Origin: Brachybacterium paraconglomeratum
GTDB lineage: Bacteria; Actinomycetota; Actinomycetes; Actinomycetales; Dermabacteraceae
DNA length: 64,000 bases
Assembly (NCBI RefSeq): GCF_003994255.1
Contig: NZ_ML133854.1
Span: forward strand, 208,208 to 272,207
Direction of reading: 5' to 3'
Part shown: positions 26,235 through 34,550 of the stretch, piece after piece
Layout of the letters: each line of letters starts with the position of its first letter
Position numbering within the stretch: the first letter of the stretch is position 1
Made by a program: the position numbers and the translations under genes
The notes under the pieces: generated by a model
Databases searched by the model: none
What the model was told of the DNA's origin: nothing
The model's input: only the letters and a program-made list of their open reading frames with translations

Positions 26235-28529
26235 ATGAACCCCGATCCCATCTCGCTCTCCCTGGGCAGTCTCACCACGGTGGGGGTGATCGTGGTGATC
26301 GCCCTGATCGCGATCGCGATGGCGCTGCGCTTCCGCGCCGAGGTGCTGCGGGCCCGCACCGGCACCGAGGCGATGGACGAGGTCGCCGGCGCCGTGCAGG
26401 AGGGGGCGGCCGCCTATCTGCGCCGCCAGCTGCGCACGCTCGGCGTCTTCGCCGTGATCGCCTTCCTGCTGCTGCTCCTGCTGCCCACCCACGGTGCCGA
26501 GGGCACGGAGGGGATGCTGCTGCGCGGCGCCCGCTCGGTCGCCTTCCTCGTCGGCGCCGCGTTCTCCGGTCTGATCGGCTACCTGGGCATGTGGCTCGCG
26601 GTCCGCGCGAACGTGCGCGTGGCCGCCGCCGCGCACGAGACCGGCCGCGACCCCGCGATGCTGATCGCGGTGCGCACCGGCGCCTGCGTCGGCATGGCGA
26701 CGATCGGCTTCGGCCTCCTCGGCGCCGGGGCCGTCGTGCTGCTCTTCCGCGGGAACGCCGCGCTCGTGCTCGAGGGATTCGGCTTCGGCGCCGCGATGGT
26801 CGCGATGTTCATGCGCGTCGGCGGCGGGATCTTCACCAAGGCCGCCGACGTCGGCGCCGACCTCGTGGGCAAGGTCGAGCAGAACATCCCCGAGGACGAC
26901 CCCCGCAACGCCGCGACCATCGCCGACAACGTGGGCGACAACGTCGGCGACTGCGCCGGCATGGCCGCGGACCTCTTCGAGTCCTACGCGGTCACGCTCG
27001 TGGCCGCGCTCATCCTGGGCCGGGCCGCGCTCGGCGAGGCCGGGATGGTATTCCCGCTCATCGTCCCCGCGATCGGCGTGATCACGGCGCTGATCGGCAT
27101 CTACCTCACCACGCCGAAGAAGGGCCAGAGCGCGCTGACCACCATCCGCCGCTCCTTCCTGCTCTCCGCGATCGTCTCCGCCGTGCTGTGCTCTATCGCC
27201 GCCTTCGTGCACCTGCCCGCGAGCTTCTCCGCCCTCGGCATCGAGGACGCCTCCGCCGCGATCGACGACCCGCGGATCGTCGCCGCCGGCGCCGTCGTGA
27301 TCGGCATCGTCCTCGGCATCGCGATCCTCTATCTCACGGGCTACTACACCTCGACCGAGGACCGTCCCGTGCGGCAGGTCGCCGCGACCTCCCGCACCGG
27401 CGCCGCGACCGTCGTGCTCTCCGGCTTCTCGCTGGGACTGGAGTCCGCGGTGTTCACCGCGCTGGTGATCGCCGCGGCGGTGTTCGGGGCGTTCCTGCTC
27501 GGCGGCGCCGGTGTGACCGGCCTGTTCGCGATCGCGCTCGCCGGCTGCGGGCTGCTCACCACCGTCGGCGTGATCGTCGCGATGGACACCTTCGGCCCGG
27601 TCACCGACAACGCCCAGGGCATCGCGGAGATGTCCGGGGACGTGGACGGCGAGGGCGCGCAGGTGCTCACCGAGCTCGACGCCGTCGGCAACACCACCAA
27701 GGCCATCACCAAGGGCATCGCGATCGCGACCGCCGTGCTCGCCGCGACCGCGCTGTTCGGCTCCTACACCGACGCGATCCGCGACGTGCTCGGGGACCGC
27801 TACCAGGACTTCCTCGCCCAGTCCGTGGTCTTCTCGCCGCAGACCCTGGTCGGCGTGATCATCGGCGCGGCCGTCGTGTTCCTGTTCTCCGGCCTCGCCA
27901 TCAGCGCGGTGGGCCGGGCCGCCGGGGCCGTGGTCTACGAGGTGCGCCGCCAGTTCCGGGACATCGCCGGGATCATGGAGGGCACCGCGAAGCCCGAGTA
28001 CGGCAAGGTCGTCGACATCGTCACCCGCGACTCGCTGCGGGAGCTGGCCACGCCCGGCCTGCTCGCCGTCGCCGCGCCGATCGCCGTCGGCTTCGGGCTC
28101 GGCGCCCCGGCGCTCGCCGGGTATCTCGCCGGCGCCATCGCCTCCGGTGTGCTGATGGCGATCCTGCTCGCGAACTCCGGCGGCGCCTGGGACAACGCGA
28201 AGAAGATCGTCGAGGACGGCCACCACGGCGGGAAGGGCTCCGCCGCGCACGAGGCCACGATCATCGGCGACACCGTCGGAGATCCCTTCAAGGACACCGC
28301 CGGCCCGTCGATCAACCCCCTGATCAAGGTGATGAACCTGGTCGCCGTGCTGATCGCGCCCGCGGTGGTGGGGATGAGCGCGCTCAGCGGCCAGGCCGAT
28401 CCGCTGCGCTACGCGATCGCCGCCGTCGCGATCCTCGCGATCGCGGTGGCCGTCACCATCTCGATCCGCCGCGGTGTGGTGCTCGAGACCGAGGACGACC
28501 TCGAGGCCGTCGACGCGCAGGGCAGCTGA
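26235..28529 (+). CDS. hppA: Membrane-bound proton-pumping pyrophosphatase
   Basis: 764-residue H+-translocating inorganic pyrophosphatase with about 16 transmembrane segments. The substrate motif ADVGADLVGKVE is at 204-215, followed by DDPRNAATIADNVGDNVGD; a second acidic set (GDTVGDPFKDTAGPSINPL) lies near the C-terminus. In GNTTKAITKG the Lys at 489 is the residue that marks potassium-independent enzymes, so I infer the K+-independent H+ pump. TAGTGT at 26181-26186 is a likely -10; the ATG follows CGGAGGA. It recycles pyrophosphate while energising the membrane. Confidence 0.95.
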   Translation: MNPDPISLSLGSLTTVGVIVVIALIAIAMALRFRAEVLRARTGTEAMDEVAGAVQEGAAAYLRRQLRTLGVFAVIAFLLLLLLPTHGAEGTEGMLLRGARSVAFLVGAAFSGLIGYLGMWLAVRANVRVAAAAHETGRDPAMLIAVRTGACVGMATIGFGLLGAGAVVLLFRGNAALVLEGFGFGAAMVAMFMRVGGGIFTKAADVGADLVGKVEQNIPEDDPRNAATIADNVGDNVGDCAGMAADLFESYAVTLVAALILGRAALGEAGMVFPLIVPAIGVITALIGIYLTTPKKGQSALTTIRRSFLLSAIVSAVLCSIAAFVHLPASFSALGIEDASAAIDDPRIVAAGAVVIGIVLGIAILYLTGYYTSTEDRPVRQVAATSRTGAATVVLSGFSLGLESAVFTALVIAAAVFGAFLLGGAGVTGLFAIALAGCGLLTTVGVIVAMDTFGPVTDNAQGIAEMSGDVDGEGAQVLTELDAVGNTTKAITKGIAIATAVLAATALFGSYTDAIRDVLGDRYQDFLAQSVVFSPQTLVGVIIGAAVVFLFSGLAISAVGRAAGAVVYEVRRQFRDIAGIMEGTAKPEYGKVVDIVTRDSLRELATPGLLAVAAPIAVGFGLGAPALAGYLAGAIASGVLMAILLANSGGAWDNAKKIVEDGHHGGKGSAAHEATIIGDTVGDPFKDTAGPSINPLIKVMNLVAVLIAPAVVGMSALSGQADPLRYAIAAVAILAIAVAVTISIRRGVVLETEDDLEAVDAQGS

Positions 28530-28530
28530 C

Positions 28531-29751
28531 TCAGACGGGGACGGGCGCCGAGGCATCCTCCCGCGACCCCACGGTGCCGATGGACCACTGGTATCCCGGC
28601 TCGGTGCCGTTGACCTCGAAGGCGCCGATCTCGCGGGCCTTGTACACCCAGGGGTTGTGGGAGGCGACCGTGCGGGCGTTGCGCCAATGGCGATCCAGCG
28701 CCGAGGTCTCGCGCACGGCCGAGGCCCCGAGCGCGTCGAACAGCCGCGTCGCCGCCTCCGGCACCAAGCGGGAGGTGACCACCTGGGCCCGGGCAGAGGC
28801 GAGCTCCGCCGCCACCAGGGCGGAGCGCTCCTCCTCGCCGCCGGCACCCACAGCGCGGGCGGCCTCCTCGATCGCCTCCGCCACCTGGCCCGCCAGCGCC
28901 TCCGCGGTCGCGGCGACCGCGGAGATCTCGCCGAGCACCTGCAGGATCTGCGGATCCTCCCGCACCCGGTCGGCGTTGCCATGGCTGTAGGTGCGGGTGC
29001 GGGCCGCGACCGCCGCCGTGGCGTCCTCGCGCACTGCCGCGGCGATCCCGGCGTGCACGGCGATCAGCACCAGCTGGTACACGGCGGTCTGGTAGCCGAA
29101 CCGGTCCTCGAAGGGGATGACGTCCTGGGCGTCGAGCCGTGCGCGGTCGTAGACGATCGTGCCGGTCCCGGTGAGCTTCTGCCCGAACCCGTCCCAGTCG
29201 TCGCTGCGCGTGACCGCGGCCTGGACCAACGGCACCACGGCGATGTGCTGGGACCCGTCGGCCGCCTCGACCAGGGTGTCCGAGTAGTCGGCGAAGTAGG
29301 AGCCGGTGGTGTAGAACTTCCGGCCCGTCACCTCGGCGTGCTCGCCCTCGACCGCGACCTTCGTGCCCTGGGAGCCTCGCTCCACGGAGCCGATCTCCGA
29401 CCAGGCGTTCCCGATCACCGCCCCGTCGGCGATCCGTCGCAGCCATCGCTGCCGGAACTCGGCGTGCGGTGTGATCAGGAGGTCCTCGACGAAGGCGATG
29501 TGCCCGCGCCAGATCTGGGGGAGGTTCGCATCGGCGGCGGCCAGGTCCACCAGCAGCGAGGTCAGCTGCCCGAAGGTGGCACCCAAGCCACCCGCCTCGA
29601 CCGGCAGGCGCACGGTCCCGAAGCCGGCCTCGGCCAGGGCGCGCACGGCGCCGTGGGGCAGGGTGCGCTCGCGCTCCCGGTCCAGGGTCCCCTGGGCGAT
29701 GGTCTCGATGACGGGGGCGAAGCGGGCGCGGAGCTCGGTGAGCGTGGTCAT
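28531..29751 (-). CDS. SfnB/DszC-like acyl-CoA-dehydrogenase-fold flavoprotein
   Basis: 406-residue flavoprotein of the acyl-CoA dehydrogenase fold, closest to the SfnB/DszC monooxygenase group: GFGTVRLPVEAGGLGATFGQLTSLLVDLA, NAWSEIGSVERG, TGRKFYTTGSYFADYSD, and the ending SALDRHWRNARTVASHNPWVYKAREIG, all typical of the sulfur-acquisition/desulfurisation type. These use FMNH2 supplied by a flavin reductase; one is encoded at 32074, though not in the same operon. The ATG at 29751 has GGAAAGG 6 nt upstream, better than the in-frame GTG at 29775. Ends 1 bp from the hppA stop, tail to tail. Confidence 0.82.
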   Translation of the reverse strand: MTTLTELRARFAPVIETIAQGTLDRERERTLPHGAVRALAEAGFGTVRLPVEAGGLGATFGQLTSLLVDLAAADANLPQIWRGHIAFVEDLLITPHAEFRQRWLRRIADGAVIGNAWSEIGSVERGSQGTKVAVEGEHAEVTGRKFYTTGSYFADYSDTLVEAADGSQHIAVVPLVQAAVTRSDDWDGFGQKLTGTGTIVYDRARLDAQDVIPFEDRFGYQTAVYQLVLIAVHAGIAAAVREDATAAVAARTRTYSHGNADRVREDPQILQVLGEISAVAATAEALAGQVAEAIEEAARAVGAGGEEERSALVAAELASARAQVVTSRLVPEAATRLFDALGASAVRETSALDRHWRNARTVASHNPWVYKAREIGAFEVNGTEPGYQWSIGTVGSREDASAPVPV

Positions 29752-29887
29752 AGGTGTCCTTTCCTCGGTACTCACGGTTGGTGATGGTTGACCCTAGGGT
29801 CCCGTGCACCGCCGGGGCCAGGGTGCTGACCCATGCCGTCACACGGCGTTGCGGAGCAGCCGCTCGGGCAGGTGCGAGAATGCCGGG

Positions 29888-31549
29888 ATGACCGCCACCC
29901 TCGTCGCCCATGACCTCGCCGGAGGGTACGGCCACCGCATCCTCTTCGACGGCCTCGACCTCACCGTCGCCCCCGGGGACGTGATCGGCGTGGTCGGTGC
30001 GAACGGCGCCGGGAAATCGACGCTGCTGCGCCTCCTCGCAGGAGCCGCCGCCCCTCAGCAGGGCGGCCTGACGCTCTGCCCGTCGGACGCCTTCGTGGGC
30101 TGGCTCCCGCAGGAACACGAGCGGACCCCCGGGGAGAGCGTCGCCGGGTACGTCGCCCGACGCACCGGCTGCGCTCGGGCCACCGCCGACCTGGATGCCG
30201 CCGCCACCGCCCTCGAGCACGACGCCCCGCCCGGCGGCCCCGAGCCGGCCGACGTCTACGCCGCGGCGCTGGAGCGGTGGCTCGCCAGCGGCGCGGCCGA
30301 CCTCGAGGAGCGCCTGCCCGTCGTGCTCGCCGATCTCGGCCTTCCGATCGGCCCGGGGGAGGCGGAGCAGACGGCGATGACCTCCCTCTCCGGCGGCCAG
30401 GCCGCCCGGGTGGGGCTCGCCGCGCTGCTGCTCTCCCGCTTCGACCTGGTGCTGCTGGACGAGCCCACCAACGACCTCGACCTCGACGGCCTCGCCCGGC
30501 TCGAGGCCTTCGTCCAAGGCCTCCGCGGCGGGGTGGTGCTGGTCAGCCATGACCGCGAGTTCCTCGCCCGCTGCGTCACCGAGGTGCTCGAGCTCGACCT
30601 CGCCCAGCACTCCCACCGTCTCTTCGGCGGCGGCTACGAGGCCTATCTCGAGGAGCGCTCCACCGTGCGACGCCACGCCCGCGAGCGCTACGAGGAGTTC
30701 GCGCAGAAGAAGGCGGACCTCGTCTCCCGGGCCCGCACGCAGCGCGAATGGTCCAGCCAGGGCGTGCGCAACGCGATGCGGAAGGCGCCGGACAACGACC
30801 GGGTCCGTCGCCGGGCGCAGTCCGAGTCCAGCGAGAAGCAGGCGCGGAAGGTGCGGCAGATGGAGAGCCGGATCGCGCGGCTCGAGGAGGTGGAGGAGCC
30901 GCGCAAGGAGTGGCAGCTCCAGTTCACGATCGGGGCCGCCCCTCGCTCCGGCAGCGTCGTCGCCACCCTCGCGGGCGCCGCGGTGCACCGGGGCGCCTTC
31001 ACGCTGGGGCCGCTCTCCCTCCAGGTCGACGCCGGTGACCGCATCGGCATCACCGGCCCCAACGGCGCCGGGAAGTCGACCCTGCTGCAGCTGCTGCTGG
31101 GCAGGATCGAGGCCGACGAGGGCTCGGCCTCGCTCGGCGCGAACGTGCGGATCGGCGAGATCGACCAGGCGCGCTCCCTGCTGGCCGACGAGGCGCCGCT
31201 GGCCGACGCGGCCGGGGCGCTGCTGCCGGAGATGACCCCGGCGGACGTGCGCACCCTGCTGGCGAAGTTCGGCCTGCGCGCGGACCACGTGGGCCGGCCC
31301 TGCGCCGAGCTGTCCCCGGGCGAGCGGACCCGTGCGGCGCTCGCCCTGCTCCAGGCGCGCGGCGTGAACCTGCTGGTGCTCGACGAGCCGACCAACCACC
31401 TCGATCTGCCCGCCATCGAGCAGCTCGAGCAGGCGCTCGAGAGCTACACGGGAACGCTGCTGCTGGTCACGCACGACCGGCGCATGCTCGAGACCGTGCG
31501 CATCGACCGGCGATGGCAGGTGGAGGACGGCGAGGTCGCCGAGCTCTGA
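29888..31549 (+). CDS. ABC-F family ATP-binding protein
   Basis: 553 residues, two ABC ATPase domains with no membrane part. Walker A GANGAGKST at 38-46 and GPNGAGKST near 390; signatures LSGGQAAR and LSPGERTR; both Walker B ends read LLDEPTND/NHLD. A charged coiled linker (about 245-335, with YEEFAQKKADLVSRARTQREW) joins them as in ABC-F translation factors. ABC-F proteins act in the ribosomal E site; some protect from antibiotics, others aid translation. I cannot decide which. GAGAAT ends 5 nt before the ATG, a weak leaderless candidate. Confidence 0.87.
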   Translation: MTATLVAHDLAGGYGHRILFDGLDLTVAPGDVIGVVGANGAGKSTLLRLLAGAAAPQQGGLTLCPSDAFVGWLPQEHERTPGESVAGYVARRTGCARATADLDAAATALEHDAPPGGPEPADVYAAALERWLASGAADLEERLPVVLADLGLPIGPGEAEQTAMTSLSGGQAARVGLAALLLSRFDLVLLDEPTNDLDLDGLARLEAFVQGLRGGVVLVSHDREFLARCVTEVLELDLAQHSHRLFGGGYEAYLEERSTVRRHARERYEEFAQKKADLVSRARTQREWSSQGVRNAMRKAPDNDRVRRRAQSESSEKQARKVRQMESRIARLEEVEEPRKEWQLQFTIGAAPRSGSVVATLAGAAVHRGAFTLGPLSLQVDAGDRIGITGPNGAGKSTLLQLLLGRIEADEGSASLGANVRIGEIDQARSLLADEAPLADAAGALLPEMTPADVRTLLAKFGLRADHVGRPCAELSPGERTRAALALLQARGVNLLVLDEPTNHLDLPAIEQLEQALESYTGTLLLVTHDRRMLETVRIDRRWQVEDGEVAEL

Positions 31550-31565
31550 GGCCTCGGCGTGACCG

Positions 31566-31877
31566 TCAGCCCGCGAGCGGGCAGGGCTCGAGCACGTCCA
31601 GCGCGATCCGCGCCGCCTCATCGGGGGAGGAGGCCTCGTGCATCACCGGATCGGAATCGCCTGCGACACCCACCAGCCAGGACGCCCCGTCCTCCTCGTC
31701 GAGCCGGGCCACGATCACCGCACCGCGCTCCACGCGCGGGATCCGCAGCAGCGGACGCTCCGGGTCCAGGTGCAGGACGCCGTCGAGCTCGGGACGCTCC
31801 GCGAGGAGGGCGCGGCGGATCTGCTCGCGCTCGAGCCAGTCGCCGAAGGCGACCGCGAGGGCACGGGTGAACTGCAT
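31566..31877 (-). CDS. Small orphan protein, paralogue 2
   Basis: 103-residue homologue of the protein at 22531. Shared blocks: M-x-F-T, AFG-x-WLE, IR-x-AL-x-AERP, RP-x-LRI, V-x-VAR, W-x-VGVA, DPV-x-H-x-ASS. No known domain comes to mind. The leader GGAAGGACCCTCCATG differs from the other copy in one base before ATG. Upstream (31970-32000) is an imperfect inverted repeat GTTGGAC-N4-GTCCGAC, a candidate operator. It is tail-to-tail with the ABC-F gene, 16 bp apart, and upstream of nothing on its own strand. Confidence 0.75.
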   Translation of the reverse strand: MQFTRALAVAFGDWLEREQIRRALLAERPELDGVLHLDPERPLLRIPRVERGAVIVARLDEEDGASWLVGVAGDSDPVMHEASSPDEAARIALDVLEPCPLAG

Positions 31878-32073
31878 GGAGGGTCCTTCCTCGGAAGCCA
31901 GGATCCGCTCGGGCGCTCAGGGCCCGACGGGGAACAGCTCGACCGCCCCGGAATGCGGTCTCACGGCAATTGTTGGACAGCGGTCCGACAAATGGGAGTG
32001 ACCGAGGCGTACTTCTCACAGGAATCCGACGGTCTGAGACACGTCTCACGTGCCCCGGGGTCAGCCTCGGGGC

Positions 32074-32568
32074 TCAGCAGGCGATGTCGCCCTCGACGAG
32101 CCCCTTGAAGCGGCTGCGGTGGAACACCATCGCCTCGGCGGCCGGTGAGCTGTCGATCGCGAGGACCTCGAGCAGTGCGAGGTCGTGGTCGCCCGCGCGC
32201 ACCTCGTCGTGGACCCGCACCGTCATCCAGGCGGGAGCGCCCTGCAGCACCAGCGCGCCGTGCTCGTCGGCCTCCACGTCCAGGCCCTCGAAGCGGCGCT
32301 CCCGGTCCGGACCTGCGAGCTGGCGGGTCACGCCGCGCTGGCGATCGCCGAGCACCGTGACCCCGAGATGTCCGTGCTCGCGCAGCAGCGGCCAGGTGCG
32401 CGAGCTGTGCTGCACCGCGACGGAGACCAGGGGCGGCTCGAGGGAGACCCCGACCGTGAAGGTCGAGGCGACGAGTCCGTGGCGCACGCCGTCGATCTCG
32501 GCGGCGACCAGCACCACTCCCTGCGGGAAGTGGGAGAAGGCCTCACGGAGCGCGGAATCGGTCAGCAT
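32074..32568 (-). CDS. Flavin reductase family protein
   Basis: 164 residues of the FMN-binding split-barrel reductase family: REAFSHFPQGVVLVAAEIDG, LVASTFTVGVSLEPPLVSVAVQHSSRTWPLL, FAS/GVTVLGDRQ-type strand and GDHDLALLEVLAID. It supplies reduced flavin to two-component monooxygenases; the LLM and SfnB/DszC-like enzymes in this window are possible partners. Minus-strand TAGAGT (32581-32576) ends 7 nt before the ATG, so I reject the longer frame. Confidence 0.86.
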   Translation of the reverse strand: MLTDSALREAFSHFPQGVVLVAAEIDGVRHGLVASTFTVGVSLEPPLVSVAVQHSSRTWPLLREHGHLGVTVLGDRQRGVTRQLAGPDRERRFEGLDVEADEHGALVLQGAPAWMTVRVHDEVRAGDHDLALLEVLAIDSSPAAEAMVFHRSRFKGLVEGDIAC

Positions 32569-32669
32569 GCTCCTGACTCTAGGACGCGTGCCGCGCCCGC
32601 GCACGGCCGGGCCCACGTCCTGGGACCCGACCGTCATGCGGCGTCATAGTGGCAGGTCAGCGAGATGGG

Positions 32670-33473
32670 TCAGCCCTCCGTCGTCGCCTCGCCCATCGCG
32701 CTGATCTGGAAGCTCGCCCCCTCGGGATCCGCGATCGTCGTGATCCGTCCGAAGGGCGAGTCGAACGGGCCGTCGAGCACGCTCCCGCCGAGCTCCTGCA
32801 CCTTCGCGAGCGCCTGCTCGGTGCTCTCGACGCCGAAGTAGACGCGCCAGCCCATGGCCTCCTCGGGCATCATCCCCGCCGCATCGCAGAGGCCCCAGCT
32901 CGCGCTCTCGCCGGAGCCGTTGGTCGCGTAGCGGAAGTCGTCCCCGCCCTCGTCCATCCCCTCGCCCATCGGCACCAGCTCGGCGTCGAACACAGCGGTG
33001 TAGAAGGCGGCGGCGTCGTCGTAGCGGTGGGTCATCAGCTCGAACCAGACGGGGGAGCCGGGCCGCCCGGTGAACTCGTAGCCCTCGAGCTGCTTCGGCT
33101 GCCACATCCCGATGGGGGCGCCGACGGAGTCGAGGACCACGGCCATGCGGCCGGAGTCGCCGATGTCATCGGCGGGGACGACGACGCCGCCGCCCGCCTC
33201 GCGGGCCCTGGCGACGCGGGCGTCGACGTCGTCGACGGTGAGGTAGACGCCCCACTCGGACGGCAGGGGGCTGCCCTCGGGGCAGGTCATCCCCGCCACG
33301 GACATCGCGCCGCCGACGAGCTTCCCGTCGTTGCGGAGGATCCGGTAGCCGCCGAACTCCTCGCCGAGGCCCTCGACCTCCCAGCCGAACAGACCGGCGT
33401 AGAAGGGCATCACGGCGGAGACGTCCTGCGCGGAGAGATCGAGCCAGGTGGTGGTGCCGGTGCTGCGGGTCAT
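32670..33473 (-). CDS. Two-domain VOC/glyoxalase protein
   Basis: 267 residues, two tandem VOC domains (about 8-125 and 135-260): WLDLSAQDVSAVMPFYAGLFGWEVE and VWFELMTHRYDDAAAFYTAVFDAEL start each. The family includes the antibiotic-resistance-like and hydroxylase-like glyoxalases; activity unknown. The ATG follows AGGAGGA. A -10-like TAGCGT precedes it and a box shared with the PhnB-like gene (33561-33575) sits 38 bp further up. The AraC gene lies just upstream on the same strand. Confidence 0.83.
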   Translation of the reverse strand: MTRSTGTTTWLDLSAQDVSAVMPFYAGLFGWEVEGLGEEFGGYRILRNDGKLVGGAMSVAGMTCPEGSPLPSEWGVYLTVDDVDARVARAREAGGGVVVPADDIGDSGRMAVVLDSVGAPIGMWQPKQLEGYEFTGRPGSPVWFELMTHRYDDAAAFYTAVFDAELVPMGEGMDEGGDDFRYATNGSGESASWGLCDAAGMMPEEAMGWRVYFGVESTEQALAKVQELGGSVLDGPFDSPFGRITTIADPEGASFQISAMGEATTEG

Positions 33474-33560
33474 GGTTCCTCCTGTGTTCGTGGTCCTTGC
33501 GGCGGCCGCGGCCGGTCCGGCCGGGGCTCCCACGCTAGGGCGGGGGCGGGGCGGAGGTGC

Positions 33561-33575
33561 GTCCGATCATGCGCA
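33561..33575 (-). promoter_or_regulatory. Putative AraC operator, copy B
   Basis: GTCCGATCATGCGCA (plus-strand reading), matching copy A at 14360 in 14 of 15 positions. It lies in the 128-bp gap between the araC-like gene and the VOC gene, with the same spacing to a TANNGT -10 element. Confidence 0.6.
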
Positions 33576-33601
33576 GTCCGCGCCGCCGCGGCGCCGCGGG
33601 A

Positions 33602-34357
33602 TCAGGCGGGGCGCAGCGCCGGCAGCGCGGAGAGCATCGGCACGCTCCCGCCCGCCGCGGAGGTCCCGAAGCTGAGCGTCACCTCCCCGGGACCGGTCAG
33701 CGGCGCAGGGTGCGCCGCGACCATCGGCGCCCGTGGTGCGAGCAGGTCCAGCGGATCGGCGTGCGGCGGCACCGCGAAGGCGAGCAGGAACGGGGCGCCC
33801 GCGCACAGGGGGAGGTCGACGTGGTCGACGCCCGTGACGAGCACGCCCGAGGACGGCAGGCCGATCGGTGCGGGCTGCGGGTACCAGCCCACCCAGATCG
33901 AGGGATCGCCGCGACGGTCCGTGCCCTCGGGGAGGTCCAGCACCGCCCGCACGGCCCGCTCGCCCAGCGGGTGCGGGCGCAGCATCGTGAAGGGGCGCGG
34001 CGGAGCATCGGCGACGGTCTGCGCGAGGCGACGCAGCTGCCCCGGGGTGACGCCGACGGTGCTGCGGAAGCGGCGGCCGAAGCTCGACAGGGAGTCGAAG
34101 CCCACCTCGCAGGCCACGTCGATGACCGCGGCGTCGTCCGCCAGCAGCAGCTCCTTCGCCCGTCCGACGCGCAGGGCGATCAGGTACTGGCCGGGGCCGA
34201 TCCCGAGCTGCGCGCTGAACAGGCGCGAGAAGTGGAAGGGGCTGTAGCCGGCCGCATCGGCGAGATCGGCGACCTGCAGCGAGGGCGCCCGATCCCGGGC
34301 GAGGTCCACCACGGAGGCCAGCGCGGTCTCCGGCAGGGGCGTCGTGAGCGGCGTCAC
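33602..34357 (-). CDS. AraC-family transcriptional regulator
   Basis: 251 residues with the double helix-turn-helix at the N-terminus (about 10-110: VADLADAAGYSPFHFSRLFSAQLG and VIDVACEVGFDSLSSFGRRFRSTVGVTPGQLRR), followed by an effector region rather than the usual order. Regulators of this build commonly sit beside glyoxalase/VOC genes. Start GTG with TAGACT (34370-34365) 7 nt upstream, so leaderless. I propose it binds the two GTCCGATCnTGCGCA boxes. Confidence 0.87.
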   Translation of the reverse strand: MTPLTTPLPETALASVVDLARDRAPSLQVADLADAAGYSPFHFSRLFSAQLGIGPGQYLIALRVGRAKELLLADDAAVIDVACEVGFDSLSSFGRRFRSTVGVTPGQLRRLAQTVADAPPRPFTMLRPHPLGERAVRAVLDLPEGTDRRGDPSIWVGWYPQPAPIGLPSSGVLVTGVDHVDLPLCAGAPFLLAFAVPPHADPLDLLAPRAPMVAAHPAPLTGPGEVTLSFGTSAAGGSVPMLSALPALRPA

Positions 34358-34473
34358 ACGCGACAGTCTAGGGCGGCGGCCCGTCGGACGGCCTGGCCGA
34401 CGGGAGCTCGTCCATCGGGCCGGCCGCGACGCGGCGGGTCGGGGAAGCGGCGACCTCGGCGGCCAGGCATGCG

Positions 34474-34509
34474 GCGACCCCGCCGACCGGGACGGGTCGA
34501 CGGGGTCGC
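34474..34509. terminator. Terminator of DHA2 efflux gene
   Basis: Nine outer pairs (34474-34482/34501-34509), one C-A mismatch, five inner pairs (cgacc/ggtcg), loop gggacg. In minus-strand RNA the mismatch becomes a G-U pair, so the hairpin is continuous for the transporter transcript ending at 34551. Confidence 0.7.
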
Positions 34510-34550
34510 AGGGAGGGGACTCGCCGAGCGGCGGACCGGAGGTGCCGGGA

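Noticed and set aside
26126..28990. Long frames on both strands over the pyrophosphatase
   Set aside because: Both overlap an unmistakable hppA; the products are repetitive Arg/Ala or Gly/Asp sequence without domains.
28409..31621. 1070-codon minus-strand frame over the ABC-F and flavoprotein genes
   Set aside because: Shadow of two well-supported genes; low-complexity product.
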